Below, piece by piece: positions 1 through 6,885 of a DNA stretch of 36,376 nt (the stretch's first letter is position 1; the number at the start of each line of letters is the position of its first letter). The notes under the pieces were generated by a model. That model saw only the letters and a list, made by a program, of their open reading frames with translations. It ran no database searches and was not told the origin of the DNA. Both the position numbers and the translations under genes were made by a program. The stretch is from Lachnospiraceae bacterium (GTDB lineage Bacteria > Bacillota > Clostridia > Lachnospirales > Lachnospiraceae), in the NCBI GenBank assembly GCA_030524705.1, contig JAUNGD010000034.1, positions 1 to 36,376 on the forward strand, given 5' to 3'.

Positions 1-407
1 CTGCTCATTGTCATGAATTTATCATGGAGTTGCCGGAAGGGTATCAGACCCGGCTCTTTGAGGGCGGCAATACGCTTTCCGGCGGTGAGAAACAGCGGAT
101 TGCCATCGCAAGAGCGATTCTGAAGGATGCGCCGATCCTGCTTTTGGATGAATCTACGGCATCACTGGACGCAGACAACGAGGCAAAGATCAATCAGGCG
201 TTAGACCGGCTGATGAAGGGTAAGACCGTATTTGTGATTGCCCATCGTCTGAATACCATTCAGAACGCTGATCAGATCATCGTGCTGAATGAGGGCCGCA
301 TTGAGGAAATGGGAACCCATACGGAACTGCTGAAAAAGCAGGGGCACTATTACGAGATGGTGCAGGAACAGGAAAAGGCAAAAGAATGGATCGTGAAGGG
401 AGCATAA
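1..407 (+). CDS. ABC exporter, C-terminal part of ATP-binding domain (partial)
   Basis: The left edge cuts this gene; the open frame enters the window at base 3 and ends with TAA at 405-407. What remains is the last third of an exporter-type ATPase domain: the signature LSGGEKQR, Walker B with [12 protein letters not shown], and the switch histidine in IAHRL. It ends in a short charged tail. It closely resembles the end of the second ABC gene at 16680-18446, so it was probably the second half of a similar heterodimeric exporter. The stop codon is followed three bases later by the feoA start, which suggests one transcript with feoA and links this exporter to iron. The substrate cannot be told. 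Confidence 0.9.
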   Translation, partial: AHCHEFIMELPEGYQTRLFEGGNTLSGGEKQRIAIARAILKDAPILLLDESTASLDADNEAKINQALDRLMKGKTVFVIAHRLNTIQNADQIIVLNEGRIEEMGTHTELLKKQGHYYEMVQEQEKAKEWIVKGA

Positions 408-410
408 TGA

Positions 411-638
411 ATGAAAAAATTGAGCGAATTAGAGGAAGGGGCCTGCGGTGTCGTTACGGCAATCTCCGGCGATACGCATTTTCAGAGCCGGATTACTTCG
501 ATTGGTCTTACAGTTGGCAGCAAAATCGAAGTCATACAAAATCCAAAGAAGCAGCCGATCCTTTTATATTGCAGAGATACTATGGTGGCGATCAACAAGA
601 AAGAGTCCGATAAGATCATGGTGGAGGTGACAAAGTAA
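411..638 (+). CDS. feoA: FeoA-type ferrous iron transport accessory protein
   Basis: A 75-residue protein with the SH3-like FeoA fold pattern: an opening LSELEEGACGVVTAI, a central ITSIGLTVGSKIEVIQN, and a closing strand around VAINKKESDKIMVEV. FeoA proteins are small cytoplasmic partners of the FeoB iron permease. An ATG three bases upstream (408) opens a different frame that does not look like a protein, so 411 is the start. The stop overlaps the first base of the feoB ATG, the usual coupled arrangement. The protein looks intact although its partner feoB is broken, so it is either a recent orphan or serves another FeoB elsewhere. Confidence 0.88.
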   Translation: MKKLSELEEGACGVVTAISGDTHFQSRITSIGLTVGSKIEVIQNPKKQPILLYCRDTMVAINKKESDKIMVEVTK

Positions 639-1283
639 TGAAGGAGAAAACGATTGCCCTTTTGGGACAGCCAAATTCCGGTACAGCTTGGCCGAACCCT
701 TTTCATGCTGGCTGATTATACAGGCATCCGGGTTCCCGTAGTTTTGCTTCTGAACATGGTGGACGTTGCTGCCGCACAGGGAAAGCGGATTAATGTGGCC
801 GGCATTGAAAAAACGCTGGGTATTCCGGTTGTTCCAATGGTAACTGCGGACAAAAAGCAATACGACGCATTTTTCTCCTTGCTGAAAAACTGCGATAAAA
901 GGGCCTCCATTTTGAACTGCGATAGGCTGGAACGAATCTATCGGGGAACGCGCTGGTTCAGAAAAATGTGCAGCCCTCTGAGTTTGAGAAGATCGGTCAA
1001 AGGCTTGCCAGGGTAAAGGATGGCAACCTTCATACGGCAGACTGCAAATTTCAATGGATTGATACACTGATAAACGAGAATGTTACCAGCAAAGAAGAAA
1101 AAGACGGTACGAAGCCGCTTTGACCGGGCGGCAACCAGCAAACGATGGGGCAAGCCGATTGCCATTGGCATGATTGTTCTTGGCCTGATCTGCTCTATGG
1201 CGATTGGCTTCCCTCTGATGGGATTGTTCAGTATCTTGATTACGGGAATATCTGTTATTTAGAGAATCAGGGATATCTCCGGA
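638..1283 (+). pseudogene. feoB: feoB ferrous iron permease remnant
   Basis: The ATG at 638 has a good GGAGGTG ribosome-binding site and starts MKEKTIALLGQPNSG, the beginning of the FeoB G domain. At about 683 the sequence jumps, in a different frame, to QLGRTLFMLADYTGI and the G4 region LLLNMVDVA. Roughly 80 codons that normally lie between are gone, including the Walker A lysine. A second frame change near 950 leads into EFEKIGQRLARVKDG, and a third near 1080 into FDRAATSKRWGKPIA, where the first membrane segments should begin. A last FeoB-like scrap, LENQGYL, lies near 1260-1283. Most of the membrane domain is absent. Several independent lesions make sequencing error an unlikely sole cause. 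Confidence 0.85.
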
Positions 1284-1553
1284 AAGTAGTGTATCAGCCT
1301 AGCTGCGATAAAAATTGTAAGGGTTGCTACGGGTGTGATCAGCCCACTCCTGACATGAGCGAGGAGCTTTACGTTGACGGAAATGACTGCGGAAAAATTC
1401 TATGAGGCTGGGATAAATGTACTGGCAGTTGCTGATCGGGATGTGGACAGTGCTTATGTGATGATGGAATGTATTTCACCTTTGTGGGGATCCCGGCAGG
1501 GCGTGGAAAAATCCATTCGAGATACCGGGGCCAAATTCAAATGGGGAATTTGA
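1284..1553 (+). pseudogene. Frameshifted fragment of an unrecognised cysteine-bearing gene
   Basis: Downstream of the feoB scrap, one frame reads CDKNCKGCYGCDQPTPDMSEE with four closely spaced cysteines. After a probable one-base shift near 1369, another frame continues LTEMTAEKFYEAGINVLAVADRD (split here by the shift) and ends around GVEKSIRDTGAKFKWGI with TGA at 1551-1553. The second part has a protein-like composition and looks like the C-terminal end of a soluble enzyme or sensor. I do not recognise the family. There is no start with a ribosome-binding site, so this is most likely gene debris joined to feoB by deletion. Confidence 0.45.
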
Positions 1554-1559
1554 TGACGA

Positions 1560-1640
1560 TACTTACTGTTTGTGAAAATATCCGGTATGCAAAGTCAGAT
1601 GCTACGGATGCGGAGGTCGAAGAGAATAAAGAATATGATA
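1560..1640 (+). pseudogene. Scrap of an ABC exporter ATPase domain
   Basis: A short stretch reads VCENIRYAKSDATDAEVEE. This matches the segment just after the Q-loop in exporter ATPases; compare MENIRLGKLDATDAEV in the first ABC gene of this window at about 16200. Nothing else of the domain surrounds it, so it is taken as a deletion remnant. It lies directly upstream of the promoter of the flavoprotein gene. Confidence 0.5.
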
Positions 1641-1657
1641 AAAAATTGTGGCAGAAG

Positions 1658-1686
1658 TTGACACAGTTCTATTTTACTGATAAATT
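1658..1686 (+). promoter_or_regulatory. Promoter of the flavoprotein lipoprotein gene
   Basis: TTGACA at 1658-1663 is a perfect -35. After a 17-base spacer, TAAATT at 1681-1686 is a moderate -10. The start codon at 1723 lies 36 bases downstream. The -10 overlaps the left arm of the operator at 1685-1698, the geometry expected for repression. Confidence 0.6.
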
Positions 1687-1698
1687 AGTTGTAACTAA
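1685..1698 (+). promoter_or_regulatory. DtxR-type operator candidate, site 1
   Basis: TTAGTT-GT-AACTAA is a perfect inverted repeat with 6-base arms. It fits the pattern TTAG-N6-CTAA found again at 3711-3744, 4263-4276 and 14845-14858. DtxR/IdeR-family operators are AT-rich palindromes with TTAG/CTAA half-sites, and a regulator of that family is encoded at 3808. Binding is inferred, not shown. Confidence 0.6.
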
Positions 1699-1722
1699 CT
1701 TGACCGAAGGGGTGAAAGAAAG

Positions 1723-3654
1723 ATGAGAAAAAGAATAAAACAAATTGGCCTTATCATGTCAATCAGTTTGCTGGCTGCTCAGTTTCAGGGGGTGACGGGA
1801 TGTGCAGGAGGCACGGAGGATGCTGTTACATGTACTGGTGAAGCGAAAGGAAACAGCGGTCTGGTCACAGTAGAGGTAGTTGCAACGGAAGATGAGATTC
1901 TTTCGATAGAGGTAATCGATGAGAATGAGACAGTAGGGATTGGAACTGCGGCGATAGAGGAGCTTCCCGACGCGATTGTGGAGGCTCAGAATGTGGAGGT
2001 AGACGGTATTTCAGGAGCAACGTTTACCAGTGACGCAATAAAAGAAGCAGTGAGGCAGGCGCTTACGTCGGCGGGATTCGACCCGGATAGTTACGGGCAG
2101 ACGGCAGCGGCTGAGCAGACGGATGAGTCAGAAGGGCAGGAGGCAGAGGATGAGTCTGTGGGCGATCAGGAGATCAATACACAGATTGTTGTTGTGGGAG
2201 CAGGCGGAGCCGGTATGACGGCCGCCATCGAAGCGGCAGACGCTGGTGCGGAGGTTGTGATTGTGGAGAGTCAGCCAATGGTCGGCGGTAATTCAATCCG
2301 GTCAACGGGAGGATTGAATGCCGCAAAGACAGACTATCAGGATGAGAATGAATTTGCCGAGGGCGCAGGGGTAGAAAAAACACTGGCAGCGGCTGAGGAC
2401 CAATATGCGGATAATGAGGCGATTTCATCATTGGCAGAGATTGTGCAGAAACAGTGGAGTGAATATCAGGAAAATCCCACCGGTTACTTTGATTCTGTAG
2501 AGCTGATGGAATTGGATACGCTGATTGGCGGGAAGGGCATAAACGATCCGGAGCTGGTGGAGACGCTTGCCGGTGACAGCAAGGCTGCAGTTGATTGGCT
2601 GGAGTCTATCGGCGCTTCCCTCGCCAGTGTTTCCAGCTTCGGCGGCGCTTCCGTCAAGCGGATACACCGTCCATTGGATGAAGCCGGAAAAGTGGCGGCC
2701 GTTGGCTCTTATCTGATTCCGATTTTGGAGGAGAATCTGGAAAGCCGCGGGATTGAAGTGCTGCTGAATACGACGGCGGAAGAAATTATGGTCGAGGATG
2801 GAAAAGTGTGTGGAATCCGTGCGGCAGGAAATGATGGAGAAACGATCGTAGTCAATTCCGATGCGGTGATTCTGGCCACCGGCGGTTTCGGCGGAAATCT
2901 GGAGATGGTGTCCCAGTTAAATCCGGAGTTGGAGGGCTTCATGACCACGAATGCACCGGGAGCACAGGGACAGGGAATTAAGATGGCGGAGGAGATTGGC
3001 GCAGGTACGGTGGATATGGATCAGATTCAGGTGCATCCCACTGTTCAAGCCGATACCGCAGCGCTGATCACCGAAGGACTGAGAGGAGACGGCGCGATTC
3101 TGGTGAATGCACAGGGAGAGCGCTTTGTCGATGAGGTAGGTACGAGAGACGTGGTTTCCGCGGCAGAGATTGCACAGCCTGGCAGTTACAGTTGGCTGAT
3201 TATGGATCAGGCAATGGCGGATGCGTCCAGCGTCATTCAGGAGTATATTGAAAAAGGCTATACCGTAAGCGGCGAAAGCTATGAAACGCTGGCGCAGGAG
3301 ATGGGAGTAGATGCAGACACTTTTGCGGAGACGATGAATCAATGGAATTCATATGTGGGAAATCAGGAGGATCCGGATTTTGGAAGGACAAGCTTTGCGG
3401 CTGCATTGGATACAGCGCCCTACTATGCAGTCAAGGTGACGGCAGGAATTCATCATACGATGGGCGGACTTACCATCAATACAGAAACTCAAGTGCTTGA
3501 TACAAATGGCAAGGTGATCCCTGGACTGTATGCCGCCGGGGAAGTCACCGGAGGCGTACATGGTGCAAACCGTCTGGGCGGCAACGCAGTTTCAGATTTT
3601 GTTGTTTACGGAAGAATTGCCGGAACGTCAGCGGCAGCGTATGTGGCATCTTGA
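1723..3654 (+). CDS. Secreted FMN- and FAD-domain lipoprotein, fumarate-reductase-like
   Basis: A 643-residue protein. A lipoprotein signal ends in the lipobox VTGC, so Cys27 should be lipidated and the protein held on the outer face of the membrane. Residues about 45-115 form an FMN-binding domain with DGISGAT (94-100); Thr100 fits the target of covalent FMN attachment by ApbE. An acidic linker (131-150) leads to a flavoprotein domain of the fumarate reductase/urocanate reductase family: GAGGAGMTAA at 159, VHPT at 437-440, EGLRGDG around Arg454, IHHTMGG at 576 and GANRLGG near Arg617. Such enzymes reduce a soluble acceptor outside the cell using electrons from membrane carriers. The acceptor cannot be read from sequence. 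The gene has its own promoter and operator and sits between iron genes, so a role in iron reduction or iron-limited respiration is possible. Confidence 0.88.
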   Translation: MRKRIKQIGLIMSISLLAAQFQGVTGCAGGTEDAVTCTGEAKGNSGLVTVEVVATEDEILSIEVIDENETVGIGTAAIEELPDAIVEAQNVEVDGISGATFTSDAIKEAVRQALTSAGFDPDSYGQTAAAEQTDESEGQEAEDESVGDQEINTQIVVVGAGGAGMTAAIEAADAGAEVVIVESQPMVGGNSIRSTGGLNAAKTDYQDENEFAEGAGVEKTLAAAEDQYADNEAISSLAEIVQKQWSEYQENPTGYFDSVELMELDTLIGGKGINDPELVETLAGDSKAAVDWLESIGASLASVSSFGGASVKRIHRPLDEAGKVAAVGSYLIPILEENLESRGIEVLLNTTAEEIMVEDGKVCGIRAAGNDGETIVVNSDAVILATGGFGGNLEMVSQLNPELEGFMTTNAPGAQGQGIKMAEEIGAGTVDMDQIQVHPTVQADTAALITEGLRGDGAILVNAQGERFVDEVGTRDVVSAAEIAQPGSYSWLIMDQAMADASSVIQEYIEKGYTVSGESYETLAQEMGVDADTFAETMNQWNSYVGNQEDPDFGRTSFAAALDTAPYYAVKVTAGIHHTMGGLTINTETQVLDTNGKVIPGLYAAGEVTGGVHGANRLGGNAVSDFVVYGRIAGTSAAAYVAS

Positions 3655-3692
3655 TATAATATAAACGTTTCTTCGATTTTCTAATTTTATAC

Positions 3693-3722
3693 TTGACATC
3701 ACATAAGAAGTTATATTATACT
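3693..3722 (+). promoter_or_regulatory. Promoter of the DtxR-type regulator gene
   Basis: TTGACA at 3693-3698 is a perfect -35 and TATACT at 3717-3722 is a strong -10 with an 18-base spacer. Two operator-like sites at 3711-3744 cover the -10 and the likely transcription start, suggesting autoregulation. Confidence 0.65.
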
Positions 3723-3744
3723 AACCGAAGTTAGATAAAACTAT
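3711..3744 (+). promoter_or_regulatory. Double DtxR-type operator candidate, site 2
   Basis: Two imperfect copies of the TTAG-N6-CTAA pattern lie 20 bases apart: TTAT-N6-CTAA at 3711-3724 and TTAG-N6-CTAT at 3731-3744. Between them, CTAAC-CGAA-GTTAG (3721-3734) forms a further inverted repeat made of the inner half-sites. Each outer half-site has one mismatch. The spacing of two helical turns would put two dimers on the same DNA face. Confidence 0.5.
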
Positions 3745-3807
3745 TTGCACGGCTGGAAATTGATTTTGTGCAAGGATGATTCAAAAAAATGGCGGGAGGA
3801 CAGTTGG

Positions 3808-4221
3808 GTGAGCCGGATGAACAGCGAAAAATCAGAGAAAAAAGAAAGTCCGGCACGCAAAATAAAAGCAGAGTCCCGGGAGGATTATCTGAAGGCTATT
3901 TATGTGTTGTCTGAAAAAAATGGAAGAAAAATCCGTCCTGCAGAATTAGCCAAATATATGCAGTTTTCCAATTCCAGTGTCAGCCGTGCGCTGGGAATAC
4001 TCAAATTGGAAAGACTGATTCAGATGGATGAAAATTATTTCATTTGCCTGACAGAAGAAGGGCAGGGCATAGCCCGAAGCATATACGATAAGCATTGCTT
4101 TTTCAGGCAGAGGCTTTTGGATGCCGGCGTGGAGGAGACAGTAGCCAGTAAAGAGGCTGGGCGGCTGGAACATGCGATTAGTGATGAAAGCTTTAAAAAA
4201 CTTGTTGCAACATTGCTTTAA
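3808..4221 (+). CDS. DtxR/MntR-family metal-dependent regulator
   Basis: A 137-residue protein if started at GTG 3808, which has GGGAGGA seven bases upstream. A TTG at 3745 is also in frame but has no ribosome-binding site. Residues 24-80 are the winged helix, with the recognition helix around SNSSVSRAL. Residues 85-130 form the metal-binding dimerisation domain, with EAGRLEHAISDE aligned to the DtxR segment that carries Cys102, Glu105 and His106. Here Asp26, His96, Glu121 and His122 are kept, but Gly118 replaces the Cys/Glu ligand. There is no C-terminal SH3 domain, so it is of short MntR-like build. It probably senses Fe(II) or Mn(II) and represses the genes whose promoters carry the TTAG-N6-CTAA motif, including its own. 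Confidence 0.85.
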   Translation: MSRMNSEKSEKKESPARKIKAESREDYLKAIYVLSEKNGRKIRPAELAKYMQFSNSSVSRALGILKLERLIQMDENYFICLTEEGQGIARSIYDKHCFFRQRLLDAGVEETVASKEAGRLEHAISDESFKKLVATLL

Positions 4222-4262
4222 CGGTTGTGCATGTTGCGGCAAGTTATATTAATGCACGTCGG

Positions 4263-4276
4263 TTAGATACAACTAA
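4263..4276 (+). promoter_or_regulatory. DtxR-type operator candidate, site 3
   Basis: TTAG-ATACAA-CTAA lies 60 bases before the FTR1 start and keeps the exact half-sites and spacing of the sites at 1685 and 14845. I could not fix the promoter itself: TATATT at 4245 and TAGAAT at 4284 are both possible -10 elements without a convincing -35. Confidence 0.6.
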
Positions 4277-4335
4277 TTTGAAGTAGAATAAAGTAACCGA
4301 AAATTGCGCAGAGGGATGAAAGAGAGGAGAGAGGA

Positions 4336-6144
4336 ATGATGCGTGGCAGTACAAGCGTTTTAAACAGAGTATTTGTTGTGATCATGGCATTTGCCATGGC
4401 GTTTCTCATGGCTTTGCCCCAGGTGAACTACACGAGGGCGGCAGAGACAGGAAAGTGGGAAGCGGCGGCGGATGAAATCGATAAATATCTGGATGCCGGT
4501 TTTGAGTATTATCTGGAGGGTAATGCAAAAGATGCGTATAACTCTGTGAATGACGCATATTTCAAGATTTACGAGGTGACGGGCTTTGAGCGCCAGACGA
4601 TGAGCTACATATCCGGGCCGAGGAAAAATGCGGTGGAGCTTCAGTTTTCTGCCTGCAAGGGCGCCGTGAAAAAGGATAATACGGATGTGGAAATACAGAC
4701 GGAGGTCCGCACGGAGATCAATAAGCTGAAAGCTATGATCCGTGAGGATGGAAATAAGCTGGCGGCAAAGGACGGCGAGGCGTCTTCAGTTACGAAATAT
4801 TACGATCATGGAGAATTGGTGGCCAGTGATCCTTATGCTGACCTGGCAGGAGATCCCGATGCCGCAGTGAAGTATTCTAACTGGACAGAAGCCGCAGAGG
4901 CGGTAAATGAACTGCTGGATACGGCGTTTACGGCTTATAAGGGCAAGGATTACGAGGCGGCGTTAGATAACTATTATACAGCTTTGTATAGTGTGTTCGA
5001 GACTTCTGGTTTGGGAGCTTCCATCTACAGCAATCTGGGCATTGATGGCCGGGGGTCTGTGGATGCGGCATTTGAGGAATTGGAGGAAGTTGCTTCAGGC
5101 GAAAAGTTTCAGAGAAAAGCTTTTCAGAGAAAGACGAATTCGGTCAAGAATCTGCTTCTGGCGGATGCGGAAAAGATTGACACCATTGAATCTGAGGCAA
5201 AAGCGGCAGAGGAGGCAGCGGCGGCAGAAGCAGCAGCGGCAGCGGCCGCAAGCGCAGCGCAGGAAGCTGGTTCTTCCAATAATGGTTATCTGATCTTTAT
5301 TGGCGCGTTTGGAATTATTCTTCGCGAAGGACTGGAAGCTATTCTCGTTATTGCGGCGATCCTGACCTATCTGCTGAAGTCCGGAAACAAAAAGAATGTT
5401 AAAAATGTATATGTGGGATCTGTGATTGGAATTATAGCCAGCTTTCTGGCAGCCTGGGGGCTTACACTGCTCAAGAGCTTTGCTGGAGATGCTTTCGGGG
5501 CACAGTCCCAGGAAATTATCGAAGGTATTACCGCTTTGATTGCCGTGTGCGTTCTGTTCTACGTAAGCAACTGGATGATCTCGAAAGCCGAGGCGGCTTC
5601 CTGGTCGAGATATATTGATGGGATGGTACAAAGCTCAGTGGAAAAGAGCTCGGCATTTGCACTTTCCTTTACCGCATTCCTCTCTGTTTTCCGCGAAGGT
5701 GCTGAGGTAGTTCTGTTTTATCAGCCGATGCTTACAGAGGATGGCAATCCGGGAATGGTATGGGCCGGATTCCTGACAGGCTGCGTTGTTCTGGTCGGAG
5801 TATATTTTGCAATCCGCTTCCTGTCCATCAAGCTTCCGATAAAACCGTTTTTTACGGCGACAAGTATTCTGATGGCTTATATGTCAGTCTCCTTCCTGGG
5901 TTCCGGAATCAAGGAGCTGGCGGAAGGAGGACTCCTGGATGTGACGCGTATTCCATGGATGCTGGAAGAAAACGATGTACTGGATGTCTTGGGAATTTAT
6001 CCCTATGTTGAGATGGTGATTCCGCAGCTTATTCTGATTATCATTCTTGTAGCGACCTTTGTAGCGGCGCGTTATAAAGGAAAAATTGATGCAATGAAGG
6101 CGGAGGCTGCGAAGGCGTCGCAGCAGCCTGCGACAGTAAAATAG
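4336..6144 (+). CDS. FTR1-family iron permease with long extracellular N-terminal domain
   Basis: A 602-residue membrane protein. A signal peptide (about 1-36) precedes two related helical repeats, about residues 41-110 and 183-255, each with a pattern like EYYLEGNAKDAYNS followed by an aromatic-rich helix. An alanine-rich stretch (286-311) leads to a seven-helix FTR1 permease domain. The two iron-pathway motifs are present: REGLE at 330-334 and REGAE at 453-457. FTR1 proteins move iron across the cytoplasmic membrane, usually with an extracytoplasmic partner. The gene leads an operon with the P19 protein and ABC components, and an operator-like site lies upstream. The start has a GAGGAGAGAGGA ribosome-binding site; ATG 4339 is an equal alternative. 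Confidence 0.92.
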   Translation: MMRGSTSVLNRVFVVIMAFAMAFLMALPQVNYTRAAETGKWEAAADEIDKYLDAGFEYYLEGNAKDAYNSVNDAYFKIYEVTGFERQTMSYISGPRKNAVELQFSACKGAVKKDNTDVEIQTEVRTEINKLKAMIREDGNKLAAKDGEASSVTKYYDHGELVASDPYADLAGDPDAAVKYSNWTEAAEAVNELLDTAFTAYKGKDYEAALDNYYTALYSVFETSGLGASIYSNLGIDGRGSVDAAFEELEEVASGEKFQRKAFQRKTNSVKNLLLADAEKIDTIESEAKAAEEAAAAEAAAAAAASAAQEAGSSNNGYLIFIGAFGIILREGLEAILVIAAILTYLLKSGNKKNVKNVYVGSVIGIIASFLAAWGLTLLKSFAGDAFGAQSQEIIEGITALIAVCVLFYVSNWMISKAEAASWSRYIDGMVQSSVEKSSAFALSFTAFLSVFREGAEVVLFYQPMLTEDGNPGMVWAGFLTGCVVLVGVYFAIRFLSIKLPIKPFFTATSILMAYMSVSFLGSGIKELAEGGLLDVTRIPWMLEENDVLDVLGIYPYVEMVIPQLILIIILVATFVAARYKGKIDAMKAEAAKASQQPATVK

Positions 6145-6225
6145 TACCTTATGAGACAGGCGGCAACCCGCATGCCGTGATTGTTTCTGGTAAATAAAAT
6201 GTAAACTTTAAGGAGGATTTTTAAT

Positions 6226-6777
6226 ATGAAAAAGAAAGTATTGGCGCTTTTGGCCGCTGCTGCTATGACAATCTGCAGCGCAATGCCGGTAATGGCTGAG
6301 GAAGCAGGCTTTGAGGAGTTTCCGATTGGCGAGGAGCAGGACGTAGATGTTCTTCATGTAGCCGCTGTATATTTCCAGCCGGTACCCATGGAGCCGGCAG
6401 CAGAAGCTGGTCTTACGGTTGAGGAATCCAATCTTCATATTGAGGCAGACATTTCTGCAAACGAGAACGAGCTGGGATTTGGCGTTGGCGACTGGGTTCC
6501 CTATCTGAGCGTTGATTACAAAGTAATTGCTTCCAGCGGAGACATCGCGGCAGAAGGTACCTTCATGCCGATGAGTGCCAGTGACGGACCTCACTACGGC
6601 GCAAACATTCTTCTTGAAGAGGCTGATACCTATACGCTGACCTTCACCATCCACAATCCGTCCGAGAACGGATATCTGCTGCACATTGATGAGGAGACCG
6701 GTGTTCCTGGTAAGTTCTGGAGTGAGCCGATCGAGGTTACCTTTGAGAATTGGGAGTATGTTCCGCAGGAGTGGTAA
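6226..6777 (+). CDS. P19/Tp34-type periplasmic iron-binding protein
   Basis: A 183-residue protein with a signal peptide ending near VMAEE (residue 24). The mature part matches the P19 family (Tp34, FetP): HIEADI at 71, FMPM at 113-116, DGPHYG at 120-125 and HIDEETGV at 153. By family knowledge His71, Glu73, a Met of FMPM, His123 and His153 would form the paired Cu/Fe site. P19 proteins work with FTR1-type permeases in high-affinity iron uptake, and here the gene directly follows FTR1. The ribosome-binding site AAGGAGG is perfect. A stem-loop at 6806-6844 follows the gene and may set its level relative to downstream genes. Confidence 0.92.
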   Translation: MKKKVLALLAAAAMTICSAMPVMAEEAGFEEFPIGEEQDVDVLHVAAVYFQPVPMEPAAEAGLTVEESNLHIEADISANENELGFGVGDWVPYLSVDYKVIASSGDIAAEGTFMPMSASDGPHYGANILLEEADTYTLTFTIHNPSENGYLLHIDEETGVPGKFWSEPIEVTFENWEYVPQEW

Positions 6778-6805
6778 TATAACTGAATTACAGTAACGAT
6801 TTACA

Positions 6806-6844
6806 GGTGGCATGCGAGACCGCGGGGGAGGGATGCATGTCACC
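6806..6844 (+). repeat. Intercistronic stem-loop after the P19 gene
   Basis: GGTGGCATGC (6806-6815) pairs with GCATGTCACC (6835-6844) across a 19-base G-rich loop, with one G-T wobble. There is no T-run after it, so it is not a classic terminator. It could protect the 3' end of the P19 message or slow transcription into the operon. Confidence 0.45.
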
Positions 6845-6885
6845 ATGTTTACGTTATAAAAAATGAATCACTGGAGGAGTTTGAA

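Noticed and set aside
386-613. Alternative plus-strand reading over feoA
   Set aside because: The frame starting at 408 gives a protein of no known type, while the frame at 411 gives a clear FeoA.
638-1722. Mobile element insertion as the cause of feoB loss
   Set aside because: I see no transposase, terminal inverted repeats or target duplication; simple deletions and frameshifts explain the remains.
3655-3692. Terminator after the flavoprotein gene
   Set aside because: The stretch is T-rich but I find no stem of more than four pairs.
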